From positions 1,638,501 to 1,702,500 of the forward strand of contig NZ_LT906457.1 of NCBI RefSeq assembly GCF_900186965.1: a DNA stretch of 64,000 nt, in the 5' to 3' direction. A program made the position numbers and the translations under genes. Each line of letters begins with the position of its first letter. The first letter of the stretch is position 1. This DNA comes from Legionella spiritensis (GTDB lineage Bacteria > Pseudomonadota > Gammaproteobacteria > Legionellales > Legionellaceae). This document shows, one piece after another, positions 9,698 through 17,672 of the stretch. The notes beneath the pieces are model-generated. The model was not told the origin of the DNA, searched no databases, and saw only the letters and a program-made list of their open reading frames with translations.

Positions 9698-10336
9698 TAG
9701 GTACTCTTGCGCGTACTGGTTACCCTTGGCGACCTCGTCTTTTAAAATATTTTTTAATCTGGCGCTGTCCGGCATAATAGTATCGTTGCCCGTAATGAGT
9801 AAACTGCACAGAATATCGAGCGCCGAGATGGCATATTCGGGATCGTCTCCTCTGGAGCACAGACGTAAATAATGAATCGCCTGATCCGCATCCCGTTTGA
9901 AACAGGATTTAATATCACTGTCTACGGCGTCTCCGGGTTTTTCAATGCCGGCAAACCATAAAGCGGCGCTGTAAGCCACGTCCTGATGACCAAGCTCTGC
10001 CAGTTCGTCGCACAAAGCGAGCCACTTGTTGTAATCAGCCTTGATACTGCAGCAACAGCCGGCCATTTTCCCGGTTAAATAGGCGTTTACCAGCATTTTA
10101 ACCGCCTGATTGTCACCGGCCTCTATGGATTGCCGTAAATAATATATGGCTTTTTCCTGATCCTGATGTTGTAACTCAGGGTATAACACGCCGGCATATA
10201 CAAGACCGGAGGCGAGGGCGGCTTGCGCATCATCTTTATTACAATCCGCGCAATCCCTGGCATAACAAAATACGTCGGTCGCACTACAGGAACCACCGCA
10301 ACATGATGGTTGCTTGTCTGAATTATCCTGGTTCAT
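9674..10336 (-). CDS. Cys-rich Sel1/TPR-like repeat protein
   Basis: A 220-residue protein. The first 35 residues hold two cysteine clusters (SCCGGSC and CYARDCADC) and there is a third run, GCCCS, near residue 95. The rest is alpha-helical with Sel1-like repeat character (AIYYLRQSIEAGDNQAVKM, AIHYLRLCSRGDD). The cysteines might bind metal, but no standard zinc motif is certain. The ATG at 10336 is preferred to the TTG at 10342 because GAGGAT precedes it. The upstream region is the MITE-like element, so its promoter may lie in or beyond that element. Function unknown; a protein-interaction role is plausible. Confidence 0.7.
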   Translation of the reverse strand: MNQDNSDKQPSCCGGSCSATDVFCYARDCADCNKDDAQAALASGLVYAGVLYPELQHQDQEKAIYYLRQSIEAGDNQAVKMLVNAYLTGKMAGCCCSIKADYNKWLALCDELAELGHQDVAYSAALWFAGIEKPGDAVDSDIKSCFKRDADQAIHYLRLCSRGDDPEYAISALDILCSLLITGNDTIMPDSARLKNILKDEVAKGNQYAQEYLSRYFQAE

Positions 10337-10350
10337 ACTCAATCCTCATT

Positions 10351-10535
10351 GTTACTACTACCCTTTCCATTTAGTTTTGACAGGTTGGCTTGCACAGAAT
10401 GTTTGTCTTTTTGTCATCCCCGCGAAGGCGGGGATCCATACTGAATCAAGCACTGAGCCACATCAGGAATGGTTTCCCGCCTTCGCGGGAATGACAGTTA
10501 ACCTGTCAAAATTACATGGAAACAGTACTACATAC
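10351..10535. mobile_element. MITE-like element with 36-bp terminal inverted repeats
   Basis: Imperfect terminal inverted repeats of about 36 bases (10351-10386 and 10500-10535) match at roughly 28 positions, including the run AACCTGTCAAAA. Inside is a second inverted pair, GTCATCCCCGCGAAGGCGG and CCGCCTTCGCGGGAATGAC, of the common GTCATTCCCGCGAA repeat type. There is no transposase, so mobilisation would need a partner elsewhere. The right end overlaps the 3' end of the next gene and contains its stop codon. Confidence 0.7.
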
Positions 10536-12228
10536 TAAATGAACGAGAACGAGGTGGTTTGAAAAAATTAACATCCAGTTCACTCGATTTCGCGCTTTCT
10601 TTTAAATCCTGTAATTTATTTTTTATTTCATCTTGTATTTGAGCGACGTTACCTCCGGACTGTGGCTCACTCTCCGAGTGAGCATTGAACAGTTTCATTT
10701 TAGTTTCTTTAAACTGTTCTTCTCGTTGTAACAATTCCTTTTCCCGGCTAGATAACTCATCTTCCCGCTGTCGCAGCATTTCCTCCTGGTCTGCCTGTTG
10801 GATTAGTTTGTCTTCTTCCCTGGATTTATCGTTAATAGTGTCAAGTTGATCCGTCATGGACGCCAGCGTTTGTTTTTGAGTATCCAGGCGGGACAATTCA
10901 CCGTTTTCCCATTTTAAATCAGCACTGGTATTATTGATATTATTGGTATGTTCGGCCAGTTTTCCTGTCACGTCGTCGTTGTTTTTTTGCTGAAGGGTGC
11001 GGGCAAAATTGGTAATTCCCAAACCACCGATAACCGTACCCAGATAGATGCCTGCCGCGACACCGGTCGCTATATTAAGACCGGGAACCGCCAGGGTTAA
11101 AATGGAAATGACCCCGAAGGCTACACCGGCAAAAGTAGAACCCACCAACAGGTTTTCACCAACTTTTCTGACTTTATTGAAAGCACTTGTCCATGTGGCG
11201 GGCACACGATTATACTGTGTCTTTTCAGGGGCGGGTTTTTGTATGTTTTTTGACTGGTAATTAGATAAAGTATTCTTCAGCTTCTCGTAATGGCTCGCAT
11301 CAATATTATGACTTTTATTGTCCCTGATTTTCTCTTCCAGTACCCCGGTTATGATCTTGCTATTGTTATCATCAAGACCCTTATCGGGATCCAGTTGCTG
11401 TGCGAAGGTTTTATTGAATTTCTCAACGAAATCCTTTTCCGAATCTTTCACCTGTCTTTCGTTGTTTTCAAGCGTATTTTTCAGGGTATCTGCTTGTTTT
11501 CCAGTAATTTTTTCCCTGATGTAGCCAATACGAAGCTTTAACATATTGGCTTCTTCCTTGTTGCGCACGGTTCGATAATTGTTGATCCCTTTACGAATAC
11601 CGAGAGCGATGCCTCCAATAACTAACGAGCCAACAACGGCCGCGGTGATGCCGATTCCAATCGGTGTGGTCAGGGCCGCAATACCCAAAACCGGCAAAAG
11701 CAACTGATAACCTAATAAAAAACCAAAAACAGTTCCCGCTCTGGTGCCTGCCTGAATGACTGGTTCCAGATATCGTTCCGGCTGGCTTCTCTTGGCTAAT
11801 TCATCGCACAAAGCCTCGCCGGCTCCAGCGTCCTTGATGATGTCCAGAGTTTGCTGCGCGATTACATCCTTTTTTCTGGTTGTTTTTTTCTGCGTGATAC
11901 GTTGTTCTATTTTAGCAATATTCGCATCAATTTTTTTTATTTTACCGTCATCCTTTTCGTTCATTTTTTTGTTTTCAAGCGCTTTGATTTGATTGTACTC
12001 TTTTCTGTAGGGAACCAACTCGGAATCAATGGCGTTTAACTGATCCTGAAAAGCAGCTTTGACGGCTTTGTTATTAATATCAATGGCTTCAGACAAACGC
12101 CAGGACTTGCCTTTGACCAGATCCACTTCAGTCATTTTTCCTGTAATGGATTCGACATATTTGGCCAGATTTAATAATTGTTCATCGGACAGATCGCTCG
12201 CATTTTTTTTAACTATTGAATCAGGCAT
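10528..12228 (-). CDS. coiled-coil protein with two glycine-rich hydrophobic hairpins
   Basis: A 566-residue protein of unrecognised family. The N-terminal part is charged helix and coiled coil (about residues 70-130). Two long glycine- and alanine-rich hydrophobic segments follow (near 165-215 and 360-405), each long enough for a membrane hairpin. A Lys/Glu-rich helical region separates them. The C-terminal 130 residues are strongly coiled coil (EEMLRQREDELSSREKELLQ) with a polar, serine-rich tail. This layout is seen in several Legionella translocated proteins, but there is no specific match and no PmrA-type box was seen upstream. The start has a strong ribosome binding site (GGGGAG). Its stop lies within the MITE-like element. 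Confidence 0.72.
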   Translation of the reverse strand: MPDSIVKKNASDLSDEQLLNLAKYVESITGKMTEVDLVKGKSWRLSEAIDINNKAVKAAFQDQLNAIDSELVPYRKEYNQIKALENKKMNEKDDGKIKKIDANIAKIEQRITQKKTTRKKDVIAQQTLDIIKDAGAGEALCDELAKRSQPERYLEPVIQAGTRAGTVFGFLLGYQLLLPVLGIAALTTPIGIGITAAVVGSLVIGGIALGIRKGINNYRTVRNKEEANMLKLRIGYIREKITGKQADTLKNTLENNERQVKDSEKDFVEKFNKTFAQQLDPDKGLDDNNSKIITGVLEEKIRDNKSHNIDASHYEKLKNTLSNYQSKNIQKPAPEKTQYNRVPATWTSAFNKVRKVGENLLVGSTFAGVAFGVISILTLAVPGLNIATGVAAGIYLGTVIGGLGITNFARTLQQKNNDDVTGKLAEHTNNINNTSADLKWENGELSRLDTQKQTLASMTDQLDTINDKSREEDKLIQQADQEEMLRQREDELSSREKELLQREEQFKETKMKLFNAHSESEPQSGGNVAQIQDEIKNKLQDLKESAKSSELDVNFFKPPRSRSFSM

Positions 12229-12403
12229 TAATTCTCCCCATCATCAGGATAATTATATGATTGTATTGTTTATAGTTTAGATGAATTTCAATATAAAATA
12301 TTATGTATTGCTTATAGATTTTGTTGATACTTCCTGATTTGGTAGTGAAAGGTGTTTTACTGGTTCAGTTTTTGCAGAACCTAGTGTCAGATAGATTGAT
12401 GAC

Positions 12404-12424
12404 GTCGGGCCAAAGGGGCCCGAC
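12404..12424. repeat. GTCGGGCC palindromic repeat
   Basis: Perfect 8-bp stem GTCGGGCC / GGCCCGAC with a 5-base loop, followed by CTAC, a form common among dispersed bacterial repeats. It sits in the 265-base gap between the U-box gene and the coiled-coil gene. No T-run follows on the minus strand, so it is not a standard terminator. Confidence 0.6.
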
Positions 12425-12493
12425 CTACAGCAAATCATGGCAGGTGCACGAAACCTGGGGCGTATTGACAATTGGTTTCCACGCCTGTGTGCC

Positions 12494-14680
12494 CTAGCAA
12501 ATAACACAACGCTTATCGGCCTGCTCCTTCTCGTCCTCATAAGGCTTTTCAATATAACCATGCTTTATCAAATGGTACTCCGCAGCTTTAGTAAACGCGA
12601 GGTCAATATTTTTGCCGGTTTTGGCACTGGTTTCGTAATAAGCGTCAAAACCATATTTTTCAGCCAGGGCTTTGATGTCTTCCGAACTAATGACGCGTTT
12701 GGATACCATATCCGTTTTATTGGCAAGAAGTATCTTTGTGGTTGACGCCCCAGTCCAACGACTTACTTGTTCCATTATATCTGAAATCACATTCTTCCTT
12801 TCCGTTACGTCTATGACCACCACGGCAACATGAATGCCTCTTCTATAAGCAACATCTGTTCTCATAAAAGGCCACAATTGTAAACAAAGCGGTTTGTCAT
12901 GTATCAGTATTTTTTTCAACTGAAAATCCGTCCCAGGCCTGAAAAAATCGCCAGTGAAGGTTCCGTTAACATATTTCCGGGCAACACTGCTTGCACCGGC
13001 ATAATCACTAAACATCATTATTTTGACATGACGGATATCAGTCGTGTCCGTGACAGGGAACACGTTTGGCATGATTTGATTAAACGCTTCTTTGGTGGGT
13101 GGTTTCGGCGGGTAGGAATCAGCCGCTTTTGGTGATTTTTTGAAAAATCGTTTGTAAAAAGCAGGTGAGGGCGTTGACGGCCCTTCTTCCGGCACGGTTT
13201 CTTTCGGCATTTCGATAATACCTCGTTTTATCAGGGTTTGCTCGGCCGCTTTTGCAAACGCTTCTGAAATATTTTCTCCAGTCCTGGCGCTGGTTTCGAA
13301 ATATGTTAAACCAAATTTATCGACAAATTCCTTGATTTCCTCCGAACGGATCACACGTTCGGCTTTAAGATCGGCCTTGTTGGCAAGAAGCAGCACAGGC
13401 ATAGGAGGACCATAACGCTCGACCACTGATAAGTGCCGACTTACATTTATGAATGAAGTTTTGTCGCTCACATCAAAGACCACCATAGCAACAGAGGCAT
13501 TCTCAAATAGACCATCGTAGTTCATAAAGCTGGTCTCATTATGCTCAAAAATAGATAGCTGAGCTGCTTTCTCATGCGTTATGATTTGTTTTTTTCTGTA
13601 ACCAAAATCTATTGTAGGAGAAATAAAACAGTTCACAAAGGTCTCGTCTAGATAACGCAACGTACAACAACTTTTACCGACACCGGAATCACCCAGTAAC
13701 AGGACGTTTATTTTATGTAACTCTACCTCATCTGAAGACGAATGTGTCGGCGGTGAGTAAGTGGAATAATCAACGTGAGGCGGGGTGGTTGCCGCAGGTT
13801 CAAAAAATGATCTTGCAGGAACGCGAACCTCATGCTTAACTGGAGGTGATGTTCGAGTGTGGGGAACTTTTTTTGTGGATCCCACAACAGTCGGGGTTTT
13901 TCTGGTCGCATCCACCGATGTTTCTGTCTGCAAAGCAGGGATCAATGCAAACGCCGTTTGGACTTTTTCATGTATATCCCTAAGTGTTTCAGCTTGATCC
14001 CGAGTTATTTTTTCCATAAGGACAGGCGTTAACAGCACACACACAGCGGTGTTTTCATCCGTTTCACAGGCATCCATTATACTCGCGTCGTCCAGGGTTA
14101 TGACTCTATTGATAATGTCATGATAATCAACGGGAGTTATATCAAAAACCTCCAGCATGTCGGGAGTATGGGCTGCTGAATTAAACGGGGTTGCCACAGC
14201 CATGTCCTCTGTTTCCACTGAACTGGTCGCGGAAGTGTCATAATCAATGATTTCTTCTTCTATCTCAATACGTTCTTTCCCTTTATCGGAATCGAGGGAA
14301 ACTTCCTCTGCTGCAATTTTGTCCGAAGATGTAAATAACTCGGGTTTCTCGTCATGGAGTTTGGCCAGTTTTTTGTTGAGAAATTTAAAAATAAATCGTT
14401 GCAGGGGATCGTTGACCTTGAAATGTTCAATAGGATTTCCGGTTAATATTTTTCGGGTGTAAGGGTGAGTATTTTGCTTTGTGAACCACTCCTCCAAACT
14501 GGATTTATCATAACAATACTTGTCTTCACCAGGCATAAACATTGGTTCGCTCATGAATTCACTTGAAACAGGACAGACGTATTCCTCTATCTTTTTTGCA
14601 TCTATTGTATCAAGAATATAATTTATTGCTTTTTCATATTTCTTAACATCTGCGGTATTGTCGATATAGATTGTTGGCAT
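12494..14680 (-). CDS. U-box protein with two Rab-like GTPase domains and C-terminal CaaX-type motif
   Basis: A 728-residue multidomain protein. Residues 31-100 form a U-box (VCPVSSEFMSEPMFMP, then YDKSSLEEW and NTHPYTRK), the E2-binding fold of ubiquitin ligases. Residues 100-320 are acidic and low-complexity. Residues 323-490 are a Rab/Ras-like domain with an intact P-loop GDSGVGKS (330-337), PTIDF, NKAD (434-437) and ETSA (462-465), but the DTAGQE switch II motif is replaced by FEHNETS. Residues 549-710 are a second Rab-like domain with NKTD (654-657) and ETSA (683-686), but its P-loop is degenerate (SDYAGASS). The protein ends in KRCVIC, a CaaX-type prenylation motif, after an acidic patch (EDEKE) that could serve as a Dot/Icm signal. 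The ATG at 14680 follows AAGG and gives 728 residues; the frame is also open to 14725. A PmrA-type box lies upstream. It is a probable effector of eukaryotic ancestry. Confidence 0.88.
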   Translation of the reverse strand: MPTIYIDNTADVKKYEKAINYILDTIDAKKIEEYVCPVSSEFMSEPMFMPGEDKYCYDKSSLEEWFTKQNTHPYTRKILTGNPIEHFKVNDPLQRFIFKFLNKKLAKLHDEKPELFTSSDKIAAEEVSLDSDKGKERIEIEEEIIDYDTSATSSVETEDMAVATPFNSAAHTPDMLEVFDITPVDYHDIINRVITLDDASIMDACETDENTAVCVLLTPVLMEKITRDQAETLRDIHEKVQTAFALIPALQTETSVDATRKTPTVVGSTKKVPHTRTSPPVKHEVRVPARSFFEPAATTPPHVDYSTYSPPTHSSSDEVELHKINVLLLGDSGVGKSCCTLRYLDETFVNCFISPTIDFGYRKKQIITHEKAAQLSIFEHNETSFMNYDGLFENASVAMVVFDVSDKTSFINVSRHLSVVERYGPPMPVLLLANKADLKAERVIRSEEIKEFVDKFGLTYFETSARTGENISEAFAKAAEQTLIKRGIIEMPKETVPEEGPSTPSPAFYKRFFKKSPKAADSYPPKPPTKEAFNQIMPNVFPVTDTTDIRHVKIMMFSDYAGASSVARKYVNGTFTGDFFRPGTDFQLKKILIHDKPLCLQLWPFMRTDVAYRRGIHVAVVVIDVTERKNVISDIMEQVSRWTGASTTKILLANKTDMVSKRVISSEDIKALAEKYGFDAYYETSAKTGKNIDLAFTKAAEYHLIKHGYIEKPYEDEKEQADKRCVIC

Positions 14681-14731
14681 AAATATAACCTTATTAAAAC
14701 AAATAATTGGGAAATAATTTACCATATTAAA

Positions 14732-14748
14732 ATTAACAAACGCTTAAG
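14732..14748 (-). promoter_or_regulatory. PmrA-type box upstream of the U-box/Rab gene
   Basis: On the minus strand the site reads CTTAAG, five bases, GTTAAT, matching the PmrA pattern of two YTTAAK half-sites with a 5-bp spacer apart from the G opening the second half-site. It ends 52 bases before the ATG. A TAAATT -10 candidate follows after about 10 bases. Spacing is the same as at 22252-22268. Confidence 0.6.
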
Positions 14749-14838
14749 CGCTTGCGGCAATTGTGATATTATTTTCTGCAAATCATGTCTGTCACCCGCA
14801 TGAAACGCCGTGGAACGCGGCCTTTAAAGGATAACCCT

Positions 14839-15180
14839 ATGACCAATTTACCTGACTGCCCGAAATGCCATTCACAATACACCTACGAAGATGGTTTGCT
14901 GCTTGTTTGCCCGGAATGCACGCATGAATGGCCGAAAGCCGTTGAGGAACAGGAGAACGACAGCGCCCGTGTTATTAAAGACGCCCATGGCAATGTGCTT
15001 GCTGACGGCGATAGTGTCACAGTCATCAAGGATTTAAAAATAAAAGGCTCCTCTCAGGTTGTGAAGGTAGGCACGAAGGTCAAAAGCATCCGTCTGGTGG
15101 AAGGCGATCATGATATCGACTGCAAAATCGATGGTATAGGCGCCATGAAATTGAAATCACAGTTCGTAAAAAAGATATAA
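14839..15180 (+). CDS. yjdM: YjdM/PhnA-family zinc-ribbon protein
   Basis: Small protein of 113 residues formerly called PhnA. The N-terminal zinc ribbon is [13 protein letters not shown] followed by VCPECTHEW, and the C-terminal domain has the conserved run [14 protein letters not shown] and [11 protein letters not shown]. Despite the old name it is not an established phosphonate enzyme, and its cellular role is unclear. The ATG at 14839 is chosen over 14785 because it gives the family length and is preceded by AAAGG. It is divergent from the U-box gene. Confidence 0.9.
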   Translation: MTNLPDCPKCHSQYTYEDGLLLVCPECTHEWPKAVEEQENDSARVIKDAHGNVLADGDSVTVIKDLKIKGSSQVVKVGTKVKSIRLVEGDHDIDCKIDGIGAMKLKSQFVKKI

Positions 15181-15187
15181 ACGTATT

Positions 15188-15622
15188 ATGTCCTTTATCG
15201 TGGATCCGCGCATTGTTTCAACCTGCATTGAACTGGGTGACTGGTCTTTGTCGCGGGTTTTTCTCAAAAACAACGCCGATTATCCCTGGCTTATTCTGGT
15301 TCCCCGTGTGGACAATATTCAGGATCTGGACCAGTTGCCGCAAGAATTGCAACATACGCTTATGGATGAAATCAGCCGCCTGTCTACTCTTGTGCGTGAT
15401 TATTTCACACCAGATAAAATCAATGTGGCGACATTGGGCAATATAGTGTCCCAATTGCACGTTCACGTTGTGGCCCGCTTTACAAATGACAGGCTGTGGC
15501 CGCATGGAATTTGGCAGGATGTCCAGCCATCCCCATCCCGGGAAGAAAATACACGTCAGACCCTCGTTGAGGAATTACGGATCCGGATTAATTCATTCAT
15601 CGTGCCGGAGAATCAGGTTTAA
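15188..15622 (+). CDS. HIT-family protein
   Basis: Histidine-triad nucleotide hydrolase or transferase of 144 residues. The motif appears as QLHVHVVAR, giving two of the usual histidines plus a third partner position that is not obvious, so activity is uncertain. Other family features are present, such as the N-terminal WLILVPR strand and HGIWQ after the triad. It starts 7 bases after yjdM, suggesting an operon. Its 3' end overlaps the convergent ATPase gene by 30 bases. Confidence 0.83.
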   Translation: MSFIVDPRIVSTCIELGDWSLSRVFLKNNADYPWLILVPRVDNIQDLDQLPQELQHTLMDEISRLSTLVRDYFTPDKINVATLGNIVSQLHVHVVARFTNDRLWPHGIWQDVQPSPSREENTRQTLVEELRIRINSFIVPENQV

Positions 15623-16159
15623 GCGTTCCTCCACAGTGGTTACCGGCAGTACGACAGGGTGGTAGCCCAGCGAAACATACGCTTCGAATAAATATTCACC
15701 CAGCAATTTCGCCATGTCCTCGTTTTCGCGGCGAACACCATCGCGCTCAACAGGCAGGCCGCTACAGAAGAATATGCGCTTGTAGCGTCGATGGCTGCAT
15801 GCCTTGTAAGCGTCTGTCAGAGGGAAATTGTGAAATCGATAATAGGCAATACTGTCCGGTGTACCCCGATCAAAAAATATCTTTTTATCGGGAGGCAATT
15901 GACGTTCCTTTCGTAGCTTGATAGAAAGAATTTTGCGCTGCAGAGACCAGGCGTCCTTTTGAATCATGTCCAGACTGATGTGACATTGTAATAACCGATT
16001 GATGTAATCCCGGGCGACTTCCGGCGAGGTTGTGTACCCCATTGACGCTAACAGATTAATTAATGTTGTTTTTCCCGAACTGGGTGGCCCGGTTATAATA
16101 TCCCAATTAGTTTGAATCATAGGTCTGTACGGCCTGTCGCTATCGTTATACGATAACAT
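15593..16159 (-). CDS. NadR/Ttd14-like P-loop ATPase
   Basis: A 188-residue AAA-type nucleotide-binding protein of the AAA_28 kind. The P-loop TGPPSSGKTT (residues 23-32) and EVARDYINR are diagnostic, followed by KIFFDRGTPDSIAYYRF, which supplies the Walker B-like Asp-Arg. Related domains include the kinase part of NadR, but the target is unknown. A second possible start is the internal methionine at residue 14, ten residues before the P-loop. It is divergent from the beta-CASP gene. Confidence 0.78.
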   Translation of the reverse strand: MLSYNDSDRPYRPMIQTNWDIITGPPSSGKTTLINLLASMGYTTSPEVARDYINRLLQCHISLDMIQKDAWSLQRKILSIKLRKERQLPPDKKIFFDRGTPDSIAYYRFHNFPLTDAYKACSHRRYKRIFFCSGLPVERDGVRRENEDMAKLLGEYLFEAYVSLGYHPVVLPVTTVEERLNLILRHDE

Positions 16160-16203
16160 GATTCATCATTGGTATGTATCATTTGTGAAATATAAGGATA
16201 ACC

Positions 16204-17562
16204 ATGAAGCTATCTTTCCTGGGTGCAACAGAGACGGTCACCGGATCCAAATATCTGGTTGAATGTGGAAACAGGAAAATTCTCATCGATTGCGGGCTCT
16301 TTCAAGGATTAAAGGATTTAAGATTACGAAACTGGCATCCATTGCCGGTGGAACCGTCCTCTATCGACGCGGTTTTATTGACCCATGCCCATATTGACCA
16401 TTCCGGCTATTTGCCGTTGCTGGTAAAAAACGGGTTCCAGGGATCCATTTACGCCACCAGGGCAACTATGGAATTATGCAACATCCTGCTGCCCGACAGC
16501 GGCCATCTTCATGAGGAAGACGCCAATCGCGCCAACAAATACGGATACAGCAAACATCATCCCGCGCTACCCTTGTATACGGAGAGCGACGCACTTATCG
16601 CTTTAAAACAATTTGTCCCGGTCAATTACAATCAAGCTTATTCTTTCTTTGAGTCTCTGCAATGCCGCTGGTATCGAGCCGGGCATATTTTAGGTTCCTC
16701 GTTTATTGAAATAAAACATAACTCTACAAAACTGTTATTCAGCGGTGATATCGGTCGCCATCACGATCCTGTCATGAAACCGTGGCAACAAATCGACCAG
16801 ACGGATTATCTGGTTCTGGAATCCACTTATGGCAATCGTCTGCATGAAAAAAGCGATCCGATGACGGTTCTCGCAACAGTGATTAACGCTACGGCAAAGC
16901 GCGGAGGAACTTTACTGATTCCGGCATTTGCGGTAGGTCGGGCACAGACCATGTTGTATTATCTTTATCATCTGAAACAAAGCGGGCTGATCCCGGATTT
17001 ACCCATTTTTCTTGACAGTCCCATGGCGATTGACGCGACACAGGTATTGCTCAACAATAGTGATGAACATCTCTTAACGCCCAAACAATGTTTTGATATT
17101 TGTCATGTGGCTCATTATGTCAATACGCCTGAGCAATCGAAAAGTATCGACCGGATGACCGTACCCAAAATTATTATTTCAGCCAGCGGCATGATGTCTG
17201 GAGGTCGTATTCTTCATCATCTTAAAGTGTTTGGCCCCGATCCCCAAAACACGATTTTATTGACCGGGTATCAAGCAAAAGGTACACGGGGCGCACGCAT
17301 GGTGGCTCATGAGTCGGAAATAAAAATTCATGGTCAGATGGTACCGATTCGCGCCAGGATAGAAATGCTCGCCAACACATCCGCCCACGCCGATTATGAG
17401 GAAATTTTATTATGGCTGGGACAATTTAAACAAGCCCCGAAAACGACGTTTATTACTCATGGAGAACCGGAGGCGTCCCTGGCGTTAAAAGAGCATATCG
17501 AAGAACAACTAGGCTGGAACTGCGTGATACCTCACTATCTGGACACGGTGGATCTGTGCTGA
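16204..17562 (+). CDS. beta-CASP metallo-beta-lactamase-fold RNase
   Basis: A 452-residue metallo-beta-lactamase-fold nuclease of the CPSF/beta-CASP group. Motifs in order are LLTHAHIDHSG (metal binding), LLFSGDIGRHHDP, ESTYGNR, the beta-CASP region with SASGMMSGGRILHHL, TSAHADYEE and the terminal FITHGEPEASL. The complete set of metal ligands suggests an active enzyme on RNA. In bacteria this group is often called an exonuclease of the RNA specificity family; the substrates are not known here. It has a separate upstream region and stands apart from neighbours. Confidence 0.9.
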   Translation: MKLSFLGATETVTGSKYLVECGNRKILIDCGLFQGLKDLRLRNWHPLPVEPSSIDAVLLTHAHIDHSGYLPLLVKNGFQGSIYATRATMELCNILLPDSGHLHEEDANRANKYGYSKHHPALPLYTESDALIALKQFVPVNYNQAYSFFESLQCRWYRAGHILGSSFIEIKHNSTKLLFSGDIGRHHDPVMKPWQQIDQTDYLVLESTYGNRLHEKSDPMTVLATVINATAKRGGTLLIPAFAVGRAQTMLYYLYHLKQSGLIPDLPIFLDSPMAIDATQVLLNNSDEHLLTPKQCFDICHVAHYVNTPEQSKSIDRMTVPKIIISASGMMSGGRILHHLKVFGPDPQNTILLTGYQAKGTRGARMVAHESEIKIHGQMVPIRARIEMLANTSAHADYEEILLWLGQFKQAPKTTFITHGEPEASLALKEHIEEQLGWNCVIPHYLDTVDLC

Positions 17563-17672
17563 ATTTACACTTTACTGACGAAAGGGACGTTGTGTATGGT
17601 CTGGTGATGTTTTAAGCTATAGTTAGGATAGATGAAATCATCTTTATTTAATTATTAACACGGTAATAGGCT

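Noticed and set aside
10314-10538. 74-codon plus-strand frame
   Set aside because: It runs through the MITE-like element and its translated inverted repeats; not a gene.
12404-12424. GTCGGGCC hairpin as a terminator of the U-box gene
   Set aside because: No T-run follows it on the minus strand, so it is listed as a repeat.
14785-14838. N-terminal extension of yjdM from the ATG at 14785
   Set aside because: The extra 18 residues are not part of the family and the ATG at 14839 has a ribosome binding site.
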